46,926 nt of DNA from Streptomyces bambusae (lineage in GTDB: Bacteria; Actinomycetota; Actinomycetes; Streptomycetales; Streptomycetaceae), in assembly GCF_020532645.1 (NCBI RefSeq), contig NZ_JAJAUZ010000056.1, forward strand, positions 1 to 46,926, read 5' to 3'. The translations under genes and the position numbers were made by a program. Shown here piece after piece: positions 14,932 through 23,284 of the stretch. The notes under the pieces were generated by a model that searched no databases, was not told the origin of the DNA, and saw only the letters and a program-made list of their open reading frames with translations. Every line of letters starts with the position of its first letter. The first letter of the stretch is position 1.

Positions 14932-16509
14932 ATGGCTACTGCCACGCCCCCCGGGGTGCGGGGCGGCCGGTCGGAGACCGCGTCCGACACCGCCCCCATG
15001 ACCCACCGCCAGATCATGGAAGCCCTGTCCGGGCTGATGCTCGGCATGTTCGTGGCGATCCTGTCCTCCACGATCGTCTCCAACGCACTCCCGCAGATCA
15101 TCAGCGACCTCGGCGGCACCCAGTCCTCGTACACCTGGGTGGTCACCGCCGCCCTGCTGTCGATGACCGCGGCCACCCCCCTGTGGGGCAAGCTCGCCGA
15201 CCTGTTCAGCAAGAAGCTGCTGGTCCAGATATCCCTGGTGATCTACGTGCTCGGCTCGGTCGTGGCCGGGCTCTCGCAGAACACCGGCACCCTCATCGCC
15301 TGCCGGGTGGTCCAGGGCATCGGAGTCGGCGGCCTGTCCGCACTGGCCCAGATCGTGATGGCCGCGATGATCTCCCCGCGCGAGCGCGGCCGGTACAGCG
15401 GCTACCTCGGCGCCGTCTTCGCCGTCGCGACCGTCGGCGGCCCGCTGCTCGGCGGCGTGATCACCGACACCGACTGGCTCGGCTGGCGCTGGTGCTTCTA
15501 CGTGGGCGTGCCGTTCGCCGTGATCGCACTGATCGTGCTCCAGAAGACCCTGCAGCTGCCCGTGGTGAAGCGCGACGTGAAGGTGGACTGGGCGGGTGCC
15601 TTCTTCATCAGCGCCGCCGTCTCGCTGCTGCTGGTGTGGGTCACCCAGGCCGGTGACACGTTCGACTGGATCTCCTGGCAGACCTGGGCGATGACCGGCG
15701 GCGCGGTGCTGCTGGGCGTGGTGTTCGTGCTGGTCGAGGCGCGGGCGAGCGACCCGATCATCCCGTTGCGGCTGTTCCGCAACAAGACGATCAGCCTGGC
15801 CTCGGCGGCCTCCCTGTTCGTCGGCATCGCGATGTTCTCGGGCACCGTCTTCTTCAGCCAGTACTTCCAGCTGGCCCGCAACGAGTCGCCGACCATGTCC
15901 GGCATCCTGACCATCCCGATGATCGGCGGCCTGTTCGTGTCGTCGACGGTCTCCGGCCAGATCATCACCAAGACCGGCCGGTGGAAGGCCTGGCTGGTGT
16001 CCGGCGGTGTGCTCCTGGCCGCGGGCCTGGGCCTGCTCGGCACCCTCCGGTACGACACGGCGTACTGGCACATCGCGCTGTTCATGGCGCTGACCGGGCT
16101 CGGCCTCGGGATGATGATGCAGAACCTGGTGCTGGCCGCCCAGAACCAGGTGGCTCCCGAGGACCTGGGCGCTGCCAGCTCCGTCGTCACCTTCTTCCGC
16201 TCGCTGGGCGGCGCAATGGGCGTCTCGGCACTCGGAGCGGTGATGGCGACACGGGTCACCCACTACGTCGAGGACGGACTGACCGCCCTCGGCCCGAAGG
16301 CCGCCGCGCTCGGCCACGGCGGCACCGGCGGGGGCGGCATCCCCGACCTCGACCGGCTGCCGGCGCCGTTCCGGGAGGTCGTCGAGTCGGCGTACGGGCA
16401 CGGCGTCGGCGACGTGTTCCTGTACGCCGCGCCGACCGCGGTGCTCGCGCTGGTCCTCGTGGTCTTCATCAAGGAGGTCGCACTGAAGTCCTCGGAGCGG
16501 GACGGCTAG
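14932..16509 (+). CDS. MFS exporter of the DHA2 (EmrB/QacA) family
   Basis: 525 aa. ATG 14932 lies behind GAAGGAA. About 14 hydrophobic segments are visible. Family marks are the first helix GLMLGMFVAILSSTIVSNALP (motif D1-like), WVVTAALLSMTAATPLWGKLAD (motif A) and GIGVGGLSALAQIVMAAMIS. Motif C-like LGAVFAVATVGGPLLGGV is followed by LGWRWCFYVGVP. Such proteins expel drugs or metabolites using the proton gradient. It is controlled from a region with two TTGC-N5-GCAA operators and faces a TetR gene, typical of inducible efflux. The substrate is unknown. Confidence 0.93.
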   Translation: MATATPPGVRGGRSETASDTAPMTHRQIMEALSGLMLGMFVAILSSTIVSNALPQIISDLGGTQSSYTWVVTAALLSMTAATPLWGKLADLFSKKLLVQISLVIYVLGSVVAGLSQNTGTLIACRVVQGIGVGGLSALAQIVMAAMISPRERGRYSGYLGAVFAVATVGGPLLGGVITDTDWLGWRWCFYVGVPFAVIALIVLQKTLQLPVVKRDVKVDWAGAFFISAAVSLLLVWVTQAGDTFDWISWQTWAMTGGAVLLGVVFVLVEARASDPIIPLRLFRNKTISLASAASLFVGIAMFSGTVFFSQYFQLARNESPTMSGILTIPMIGGLFVSSTVSGQIITKTGRWKAWLVSGGVLLAAGLGLLGTLRYDTAYWHIALFMALTGLGLGMMMQNLVLAAQNQVAPEDLGAASSVVTFFRSLGGAMGVSALGAVMATRVTHYVEDGLTALGPKAAALGHGGTGGGGIPDLDRLPAPFREVVESAYGHGVGDVFLYAAPTAVLALVLVVFIKEVALKSSERDG

Positions 16510-16542
16510 CCGGCCGCTCCGGCGGGCCCGTCGGGCGGCGGT

Positions 16543-17190
16543 CTACGGGCGGGCCGCCGCGGCGGTGGCCTGGACGTCGATCCCGGCGACCAGGACCTCC
16601 AGGGCGAAGCGGAAGTCGCCCTCGGGGGCCTGGCGCAGACTTCCGCAGCCGTGCAGGAACTGGGAGACCGCCAGGTGCGCCCCCGTCCGGCCGGCCGCGG
16701 GCAGGCCGGTGGCGTGCAGGGCCTGCTGGAGCGCGGCGTCGAACGCCCGGGCGTGCGGGCCGATGTTGGGGAATTCGGCGGCCAGCGGGGAGACCCACGG
16801 GTGGACGGCGAGCAGCCGCCGGTAGCCGCAGGCCAGGGTGCGCAGCAGGCCGTGCCAGCCGTCCGGTGCGGCTGCCGGGTCCGGCATCGGGTCGGACAGC
16901 GGGGGCTCTCCGAGGGCGGCGTCCAGGGCGAGTTCGAGCAGGTCGTCCTTGGTGTCGACGTACCAGTACAGGGACATCGCGGTGACGCCGAGCCCGGCGG
17001 CGAGGCGGCGCATGGAGAACCGGGACAGGCCGTGCGCGTCGAGCAGCCGGACGCTGGCCGCGGTGATCTTCTCCCGGTCCAGACCGGCCGGCTGCTCGCT
17101 GCGGCGTCTGCCGCCGTGTGCCCGGGGCACGAGCCACACGCTGGAACGCGTACGGCCGTCGGTCTTCGCGGGGTCGGCACCAGTCACCAT
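16543..17190 (-). CDS. TetR-family transcriptional regulator (TetR_C type)
   Basis: 215 aa from ATG 17190, with AGGGTG upstream. The helix-turn-helix region is KITAASVRLLDAHGLSRFSM, then RRLAAGLGVTAMSLYWYVDT and KDDLLELALDA (about residues 40-92), which fits the TetR/TetR_C_1 class that often represses efflux genes. The C-terminal ligand/dimer domain (about 100-215) is Ala/Leu-rich. It is convergent with the MFS gene (33-bp gap), so probably its repressor. A TAGCAT -10 candidate lies at 17249-17254 (minus strand). No TTGC-N5-GCAA site is seen at its own promoter. Confidence 0.88.
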   Translation of the reverse strand: MVTGADPAKTDGRTRSSVWLVPRAHGGRRRSEQPAGLDREKITAASVRLLDAHGLSRFSMRRLAAGLGVTAMSLYWYVDTKDDLLELALDAALGEPPLSDPMPDPAAAPDGWHGLLRTLACGYRRLLAVHPWVSPLAAEFPNIGPHARAFDAALQQALHATGLPAAGRTGAHLAVSQFLHGCGSLRQAPEGDFRFALEVLVAGIDVQATAAAARP

Positions 17191-17316
17191 GAGGCACCCT
17201 CTGTCATCCGGCGGGCGGTCGGCCCGGAATGCCCGGTCCGCCCCCTTGATGCTAGGGCAGACGGGCCCCGGTGGTGCTTCGTCGGACCAGAGGATGCCTC
17301 AGATGTGGTGTGCGGG

Positions 17317-19536
17317 TCAGGAGTTCGCGGCCGGCGCGGCCTTCGGGGCCGTCAGGTCGTAGAGGGTGGCGCCGTCGACCGTCTTCGCCGTGAAGTTCTC
17401 CGCGACCCAGGAGGCGATGGCGGAGCTGGTACCGCCGCCGGGGCCGCCCCGCATCCCCCCGCCGCTGCCGGCTCCGATGTAGTAGTGGATGCGGCCCTGG
17501 GCGACGTACTCCTTGAACTGCGCCAGGGTCGGGGACGGGTCGCTGCCGTTGAACCCGCCGATGGGCATCACCGCATGACCGGTGGCCAGCTGGTAGCTCG
17601 CCGCGTTCTGCGCTCCGGTGGTGGCGGCCGCCCAGGTGTACCGGCCGGCGTCGGCCGTCAGGGCTGCCCTGACGGCGCTGCCGACGCTGGTGCCGCCGAG
17701 GAGCCCGCCGGGGCCGCCGGGGCCGCCGGCCGCGCCGCCGGGGCCGCGACGGCCCTCCGACCCGGTCTGCGGGAAGGTACCGCCGGGGAAGCCCTGACCA
17801 TCCTGGCCCCGGCCGTCCTGGCCGCCCTGGCCCCGGGTGCCGCCCTGGGCGCCCGTGCCGCCGGGCATGCCCTGACCGGCCCGGCCCCGGCCGTCCGTAC
17901 CGCCCGGGCCACCTGTACCGCCCGGCGTTCCCCGGCCGGCCGTGCCGCCGCCCGGGAAGCCCCCCTGGGGCGGGGTCCCGCCGGGGAAGCCCTGGGGGAG
18001 TTCGGCGCCGGCGGGCAGACGCATGCCCCGGCCGCCGGGGCCGCCCATGCCGCCCGTGACCGCCGGTCCGGCCGTCACGATCGAGCCCGCGTGGCCGTCG
18101 GAGACCGTGGTCAGGCAGTACGCGAAGGGACCCGCGAGGGCTGCCGCCAGGCCCAGCCCGGCCGCCCACAGCGCGGGCCGCCGCACCAGCAGTCCGGCCG
18201 CCGCCGCCAGGCCCGCCGCGAGCACCGCCCAGCGCAGCCACGGCAGGTACCCCTCGGACCGGCCGAGGAGCACGTACGACCAGGCCGCGGTCAGCGCGAC
18301 GGTGCCCGCGAGGGTGGCGGCCGCCGCCCGGGTGCCGCGCTCCTCCCAGAGCACGACGGCCCCCATGCCGACGAGTGCGGCCGCGTACGGGGCCAGGGCC
18401 ACCGTGTAGTACTCGTGGAAGATGCCCTGCATGAAGCTGAACACCGCCAGGGTGATCAGCAGCGAACCGCCCCAGGCCAGGAAGGCCGCCCGGGCCATCG
18501 ACTCCAGGGAGTCCGTCGCCCGCTTCGCCCGCCAGGTCACCACCAGGCCGGCGACCAGCAGCACCAGCGCGGCGGGCAGCAGCCAGGAGATCTGGCCGCC
18601 GATGCCGTCGGAGAACATCCGGCCGATGCCGGTCTCGCCCCAGCCCCCGCCACCGGGTCCGTCACCGCCGCGGCCGCCCACGCTGCCGGTCTCGTTGCCG
18701 TTGATGCGGCCCAGCCCGTTGTAGCCGAGGGTGAGCTCCAGGAACGAGTTGTTCTGCGAGCCGCCGATGTACGGGCGGGAGGCCGCGGGCCACAGCTCCA
18801 CGACCGCCACCCACCAGCCGCCCGCCACGACCACCGCGAGGCCCGACAGCAGCAGCTGAACCAGCCTGCGCCGCAGCGGGGCCGGCGCGCACACCGCGTA
18901 CAGGACGGCGAGCGGCGGCAGGATCAGGAAGGCCTGCAGGGTCTTGGTGAGGAAGGCGAAGCCGACCGCGACGCCCGCCCACAGCAGCCACTTGGTGCGG
19001 GCGCCCTCCAGGGCGCGCAGCACGCAGTACACGGTGACCGTGAGCAGCAGGGTGAGCAGCGCGTCCGGGTTGTTGAAGCGGAACATCAGGGCGGCCACCG
19101 GGGTCAGCGCGAAGGCCGTGCCGGCGATCAGTCCGGCGGCGGCCCCGAACTGGCGGCGCACCGACGCGTACAGCACGCCCGCGGTGCCGACGCCCATGAG
19201 GACCTGCGGCACCAGGATCTGCCACGAGCCCAGTCCGAACAGCCTGACCGACAGGGCCATCGGCCACAGGGAGGCCGGCGGCTTGTCCACGGTGATGGAG
19301 TTCCCGGCGTCGGAGGAACCGAAGAAGAAGGCCTTCCAGCTCTCCGAACCGGCCTGGACGGCCGCGGAGTAGAAGGAGTTGGCGTAGCCGGAGGAGCTGA
19401 GGTTCCAGAGGTAGAGCAGTGCCGTGCCGAGCAGCAGGGCGGCCAGCGCCGGGCGCTCCCAGCGCGGCCGGGCGGGACCGCCGGCGGGCGGCGGGACGGC
19501 CGGGGCGGCGGACGGGTTCGGTACGGCCTGGGTCAT
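17317..19536 (-). CDS. GT39-family (YkcB/ArnT-like) membrane glycosyltransferase
   Basis: 739 aa. ATG 19536 overlaps the stop of the upstream GT2 gene (ATGA), so it is translationally coupled. About 11-13 membrane helices lie in residues 28-490. PMT/GT39 marks are LYLWNLSSSGYANSFYSAAV, ITVDKPPASLWPMALSVRLFG and FRFNNPDALLTLLL. Between the last helix and the C-terminal soluble domain lies a long Gly/Pro-rich linker (about 505-600) with PGGTPPQGGFPGG-like repeats. The C-terminal domain (about 620-739) ends YTWAAATTGAQNAASYQLAT, then VMPIGGFNGSDPSPTLAQF. It is probably a polyprenyl-phosphate-sugar-dependent mannosyl- or glycosyltransferase acting outside the membrane; the acceptor is unknown. 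Confidence 0.88.
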   Translation of the reverse strand: MTQAVPNPSAAPAVPPPAGGPARPRWERPALAALLLGTALLYLWNLSSSGYANSFYSAAVQAGSESWKAFFFGSSDAGNSITVDKPPASLWPMALSVRLFGLGSWQILVPQVLMGVGTAGVLYASVRRQFGAAAGLIAGTAFALTPVAALMFRFNNPDALLTLLLTVTVYCVLRALEGARTKWLLWAGVAVGFAFLTKTLQAFLILPPLAVLYAVCAPAPLRRRLVQLLLSGLAVVVAGGWWVAVVELWPAASRPYIGGSQNNSFLELTLGYNGLGRINGNETGSVGGRGGDGPGGGGWGETGIGRMFSDGIGGQISWLLPAALVLLVAGLVVTWRAKRATDSLESMARAAFLAWGGSLLITLAVFSFMQGIFHEYYTVALAPYAAALVGMGAVVLWEERGTRAAAATLAGTVALTAAWSYVLLGRSEGYLPWLRWAVLAAGLAAAAGLLVRRPALWAAGLGLAAALAGPFAYCLTTVSDGHAGSIVTAGPAVTGGMGGPGGRGMRLPAGAELPQGFPGGTPPQGGFPGGGTAGRGTPGGTGGPGGTDGRGRAGQGMPGGTGAQGGTRGQGGQDGRGQDGQGFPGGTFPQTGSEGRRGPGGAAGGPGGPGGLLGGTSVGSAVRAALTADAGRYTWAAATTGAQNAASYQLATGHAVMPIGGFNGSDPSPTLAQFKEYVAQGRIHYYIGAGSGGGMRGGPGGGTSSAIASWVAENFTAKTVDGATLYDLTAPKAAPAANS

Positions 19537-20831
19537 CGGTGGTCCTTCGGGTCGGACGGCTGCCCGGCCGCGCGGCGGTCCGGGAAGACCCAGGCGCGGA
19601 AGAGCAGGAAGCGGAGCACGGTCGCGGCGAGGTTCGCGGTGATCAGGACGCCGAGTTCGGTGCCGTGCCCGGGGGCGGCGGTGGCGGCGCCCAGGGCGGC
19701 CAGGGAACCGCTGGTGAGGGCCAGCCCGATGGCGAACACCACGAGGCCCTGGGCCTGGTGGCGGACGGCCCGGTCCCGGCCGCGGACGCCGAACGTGAGC
19801 CGGCGGTTGGCCGCCGTGTTGGCGACCGCCGACAGCAGCAGGGCGGCCGCGTTCGCGGTCTGCGCACCGGTGCCGAGCCGGAAGAGGGAGTACAGGGCGA
19901 GGTAGCAGAGCGTGGAGAGCACCCCGACCGCGCAGAACCCGACGAGCTGGCGGGCCAGTCCACGCGGCACCCCGGTCAGCGCCCGGTCCCGCGGGTCGTC
20001 ACCGAAGGGACGGGCCAGCCGGTCCAACGGCAGCGCCCCCACCGAGAGCGCCCGGCCGACCCGCCACACGCCCTTGAGGTCCTCGGTTGCGGTCCGCACG
20101 ATGTGGACGGTGGAGTCGGGGTCGTCGACCCAGTCGACGGGCACCTCGTGGATGCGCAGCCCGGCCCGCTCGGCCAGCACCAGCATCTCGGTGTCGAAGA
20201 ACCAGCCGGTGTCCTCGACCAGGGGCAGCAACCGCTCGGCGACCTCCCGCCGGATCGCCTTGAACCCGCACTGGGCGTCGCTGAACCGGGCGGCCAGCGA
20301 GGAGCGGAGGATCAGGTTGTAGGCGCGGGAGATGAACTCCCGCTTCGGTCCGCGGACCACCCGTGAGGAGCGCGCCAGCCGGGTGCCGATGGCCAGGTCG
20401 GAGTGGCCGGAGATGAGGGGGGCGACCAGCGGCAGCACCGCGTTGAGGTCGGTCGAGAGGTCCACGTCCATGTAGGCGAGCACGGGGGCGTCGGACTGCG
20501 TCCACACGGTCCGCAGCGCCCGCCCGCGGCCCTTCAGCTCCAGCCGGTGGACGCGGACGCCCGGCAGGACGGCGGCGAGCCGACCGGCCACCTCGGGGGT
20601 GTGGTCGGTGCTCGCGTTGTCGGCGACCGTGATGCGGAAGGCGTACGGGAAGGTCCGGGTCAGGTGCTCGTGGAGCCGCCGTACACAGGGGCCGAGGTCC
20701 TTCTCCTCGTTGTAGACGGGGATGACCACGTCCAGGACGGGGGGCTGCTGGCCGGGGCCGCCCGGCGCGGCTGCGGGGACCGCCAGCGGCGCGCGGGCCG
20801 GAAGGGTTCCGGCGGAGGTGTCGGTGGGCAT
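19533..20831 (-). CDS. GT2 (dolichyl-phosphate mannose synthase-like) fused to GtrA
   Basis: 432 aa. ATG 20831 has GGGAGGG upstream. The N-terminal cytosolic GT2 domain (about 30-265) contains LDVVIPVYNEEKDLGPCVRR, VADNASTDHTPEVA and the metal-binding AYMDVDLSTDLNAVLPL (DxD), then RVVRGPKREFISRAYNLILR and SDAQCGFKA. The C-terminal GtrA domain (about 285-405) has four membrane helices starting LVGFCAVGVLSTLCYLALYS. GT2 enzymes of this type make polyprenyl-phosphate-linked sugar; GtrA-type helices are thought to flip it. Product and GT39 partner next door therefore form a donor-synthesis, flipping and transfer set. It lies 26 bp after the sensor kinase gene, probably in the same operon. Confidence 0.9.
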   Translation of the reverse strand: MPTDTSAGTLPARAPLAVPAAAPGGPGQQPPVLDVVIPVYNEEKDLGPCVRRLHEHLTRTFPYAFRITVADNASTDHTPEVAGRLAAVLPGVRVHRLELKGRGRALRTVWTQSDAPVLAYMDVDLSTDLNAVLPLVAPLISGHSDLAIGTRLARSSRVVRGPKREFISRAYNLILRSSLAARFSDAQCGFKAIRREVAERLLPLVEDTGWFFDTEMLVLAERAGLRIHEVPVDWVDDPDSTVHIVRTATEDLKGVWRVGRALSVGALPLDRLARPFGDDPRDRALTGVPRGLARQLVGFCAVGVLSTLCYLALYSLFRLGTGAQTANAAALLLSAVANTAANRRLTFGVRGRDRAVRHQAQGLVVFAIGLALTSGSLAALGAATAAPGHGTELGVLITANLAATVLRFLLFRAWVFPDRRAAGQPSDPKDHR

Positions 20832-20856
20832 GCACCGACCCTCCCGAGAGGCGCTG

Positions 20857-22437
20857 TCACACCGGTGTGGTGTGCCTGTGCCCGTCCTGTGAGCCGGTGG
20901 CGGCCGGGTCCTGCACGGACTCGGCGGCGGGCAGGACGACCTCGAAGCGGGTCCTGCCGGGTTCGCTGCGCACCCCGACCCGGCCGCCGTGTGCGGTGAC
21001 CACGGCGGACACGATGGCCAGGCCCAGCCCGGTCGAGCCGGCGTGCCGGGACCGGGAGGCATCGCCGCGGGCGAAGCGCTCGAAGACGTGGGGCAGCAGT
21101 TCGGGCGGGATGCCGGGGCCGTCGTCCTCGACCTCGATGCGCACCCGCCCGGCGGATGTTTCACGTGAAACAGACGCCTGCCGCGGTGCCGTCTCCGATG
21201 TTTCACGTGAAACACGTGCCGTGACCGTGGTCCCGGCGGGCGTGTGCGTACGGGCATTGGCCAGCAGGTTCACCAGCACCTGCTGGATCCGCGCCGCATC
21301 GGCCTGCACGACGGCGGACGGCGAGGCGGCGTCCGCGTCGGAGCCGGGCAGCTCCAGCCGCCACCGGTGCCCCTGCCCGGCGGCCCGGGCATCGCTGACC
21401 GCGTCCACCACCAGCGGGACCAGGTCGGTCGGCTCGCACGAGAGCGGGCGGCCCGCGTCGAGCCGGGCCAGCAGCAACAGGTCCTCGACGAGCCCGGTCA
21501 TCCGGGCGGCCTCGGACTCGATCCGGCCCAGCGCATGCCGGGTGTCGGGGCCGGTCTCCTCATGGCCTCGCCGGGTGAGTTCGGCGTAGCCGCGGATCGA
21601 GGCGAGTGGCGTGCGCAGTTCGTGGCTGGCGTCCGCGACGAACTGGCGGACCCGTGTCTCGCTCTCCTGGCGGGCCGCGAGCGCCGAACCGACGTGGCCC
21701 AGCATCCGGTTGAGGGCCGCGCCGACCTGCCCGACCTCGGTCCGCGGATCGGCCTCGGCTTCCGGCACCCGCTCGTGGAGGGCCACCTCACCGCTGTGCA
21801 GGGGAAGTTCGGAGACCCGGGTGGCGGTGGCGGCAACCCGGCGGAGCGGCCGCAGCGCCACCCCGACCACCGCCTGACCGGCCAGCCCGGCCGCGATCAG
21901 CCCGGCGCCGGTCACGCAGGCCTCGACCAGGATCAACGTGTTCACGGTCCCGGTCACGCCGGCCAGCGGGACGCCGACCACCAGGCCGCCGTCCGGCCCG
22001 GCCAGCACCCGGTACGCGCCCAGCCCCGGCAGCTCGGCATCGACCACGTGCCCTCTGGCCTTCGCGGCGAGGGCCGCCAGGTCACGGCTCTGCGCATCGG
22101 TCAGCGGGGTGCGGTGGCCGCCGCTCGGCTGTTCGGCGGCGGTGCTGCGGGCGGTGGCGAGCACCTCGCCGCCGCTGTCCAGCCGGACGCCGACCGTGCC
22201 CACGGGGGTGCCGGGGGCCAGCACCACGCCCAGTGGCTCCGGCCCGTCCCCGCCGAACCGCCCGCCGGGCCCCCGGACGGCCATGTCCACGGCTGTGCGC
22301 AGCTGCTCGTCGAGCTTGCTCCCGAGGTACTGCCGCAGGGCGAGGGTGGTGACGGCCCCGATCGAGGTGCCCACGACCGCGATCAGCAGCACCGCGGACA
22401 CCACCAGCCGGGTCCGCAGCGACCAGGGCCGGCGCAC
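20857..22437 (-). CDS. HAMP-type sensor histidine kinase carrying two parS sites
   Basis: 526 aa. GTG 22437 overlaps the regulator's TAG by 1 nt. The N-terminal helix is about 10-33, an extracytoplasmic sensor region about 36-160, and the second helix about 163-190. HAMP follows (ALRPLRRVAATATRVSELPL). HisKA has the phospho-acceptor His272 in ADASHELRTPLASIRGYAEL. HATPase has the N-box QVLVNLLANARTHTP, G1 VEDDGPGIPPELL and G2 GSTGLGLAIVSAVVTAHGG. Between the N-box and G1, two VSRET peptides (409-413, 423-427) are coded by perfect parS sites. They lie in a loop where variable length is normally tolerated, so kinase activity is probably intact. The signal is unknown; the cognate regulator is the upstream gene. 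Confidence 0.93.
   Translation of the reverse strand: MRRPWSLRTRLVVSAVLLIAVVGTSIGAVTTLALRQYLGSKLDEQLRTAVDMAVRGPGGRFGGDGPEPLGVVLAPGTPVGTVGVRLDSGGEVLATARSTAAEQPSGGHRTPLTDAQSRDLAALAAKARGHVVDAELPGLGAYRVLAGPDGGLVVGVPLAGVTGTVNTLILVEACVTGAGLIAAGLAGQAVVGVALRPLRRVAATATRVSELPLHSGEVALHERVPEAEADPRTEVGQVGAALNRMLGHVGSALAARQESETRVRQFVADASHELRTPLASIRGYAELTRRGHEETGPDTRHALGRIESEAARMTGLVEDLLLLARLDAGRPLSCEPTDLVPLVVDAVSDARAAGQGHRWRLELPGSDADAASPSAVVQADAARIQQVLVNLLANARTHTPAGTTVTARVSRETSETAPRQASVSRETSAGRVRIEVEDDGPGIPPELLPHVFERFARGDASRSRHAGSTGLGLAIVSAVVTAHGGRVGVRSEPGRTRFEVVLPAAESVQDPAATGSQDGHRHTTPV
21158..21171. other. parS site (ParB binding), copy 1
   Basis: GTTTCACGTGAAAC, the perfect Streptomyces parS 14-mer, flanked by T and A to give a 16-bp palindrome. 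It lies inside the histidine kinase gene and codes VSRET (residues 423-427). Confidence 0.93.
21200..21213. other. parS site (ParB binding), copy 2
   Basis: A second perfect GTTTCACGTGAAAC, 42 bp centre to centre from copy 1 (four helical turns, so same face of the helix). It is inside the same kinase gene and again codes VSRET (409-413). Confidence 0.93.
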
Positions 22438-23198
22438 TACTCGCCCGGCTTGATCAGGTATCCGGCACCGCGCCTGGTGTGGATCATCGGGCTGCGCCCG
22501 TTGTCCAGCTTCTTGCGCAGGTAGGAGATGTACAGCTCGACCACGTTGGCCTGGCCGCCGAAGTCGTACGACCAGACCCGGTCGAGGATCTGCGCCTTGC
22601 TGAGCACCCGGCGCGGGTTGCGCATCAGGTAGCGCAGCAGCTCGAACTCGGTGGCGGTCAGGTGGATCTCCCGGCCGCCGCGGGTCACCTCGTGGCTGTC
22701 CTCGTCGAGGGTGAGGTCTCCGACGACCAGCACCGAGTCGCCGCGGGCGGCCGCGGCCGCCCCGGAGCGCCGGATCAGGCCGCGCAGCCGGGCCACGACC
22801 TCCTCCAGGCTGAACGGCTTGGTGACGTAGTCGTCGCCGCCGGCCGTCAGGCCGGCGATCCGGTCCTCGACCGAGTCCTTCGCGGTCAGGAAGAGCACGG
22901 GCACGTGCGGCAGCTCCCGGCGCACCCGGCCCAGCACGGACAGCCCGTCCATGTCGGGCAGCATGATGTCGAGGACCACGGCGTCGGGCCGGAACTCCCG
23001 GGCCGCCCGGATCGCGGCGGCGCCGTCGCCGGCGCTGCGCACCTCGCAGCCCTCGTAGCGCAGCGCCATCGACAGCAGCTCGGACAGGGCGGCCTCGTCG
23101 TCGACCACCAGCACCCGGCAGGGCCCGCCGTCGGGCCGTACGAGCGCGGTCGGCGTGCCGGTGCGGGCCTGGTACGGGGAAGTCGTGGGAGCGGTCAT
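22437..23198 (-). CDS. OmpR/PhoB-family response regulator
   Basis: 253 aa from ATG 23198. The receiver domain (about 27-140) has the acidic pair D33-D34 (LVVDDEAALSELL), phospho-acceptor D77 in AVVLDIMLPDMDG, and VLFLTAKDS with the conserved Thr/Lys. The winged-helix DNA-binding domain (about 155-250) has HLTATEFELLRYLMRNPRRV, VWSYDFGGQANVVELYISYL, RKKLD and RGAGYLIKPGE. It is first in an operon with the kinase, GT2-GtrA and GT39 genes, so the pair may control cell-surface glycosylation or sense its state. Upstream (23207-23262) are short direct repeats (ACAAG-G-ACAAG) that could be its own binding site. Confidence 0.95.
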   Translation of the reverse strand: MTAPTTSPYQARTGTPTALVRPDGGPCRVLVVDDEAALSELLSMALRYEGCEVRSAGDGAAAIRAAREFRPDAVVLDIMLPDMDGLSVLGRVRRELPHVPVLFLTAKDSVEDRIAGLTAGGDDYVTKPFSLEEVVARLRGLIRRSGAAAAARGDSVLVVGDLTLDEDSHEVTRGGREIHLTATEFELLRYLMRNPRRVLSKAQILDRVWSYDFGGQANVVELYISYLRKKLDNGRSPMIHTRRGAGYLIKPGE

Positions 23199-23268
23199 GG
23201 CCCCAGACTGGGCGCGCCCGCTGAGAGGCCTCTTGTCCTTGTCTGTGAATTCCCTGAGAAACCCCCGG

Positions 23269-23284
23269 CCGGGCCGCGGCCCGG
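23269..23284 (-). terminator. 16-bp palindrome after the amidohydrolase gene
   Basis: CCGGGCCGCGGCCCGG directly abuts the stop of the amidohydrolase gene on its downstream side. It could form a compact hairpin, without a loop of unpaired bases. Confidence 0.4.

Noticed and set aside
16651..19905. 1084-codon open frame on the plus strand
   Set aside because: It crosses the TetR and GT39 genes in antisense and has no recognisable domain; high GC suppresses stop codons.
21150..21220. parS doublet as a mobile insertion in the kinase gene
   Set aside because: No target-site duplication or foreign composition; the frame is kept and the same VSRET coding occurs in an unrelated gene.
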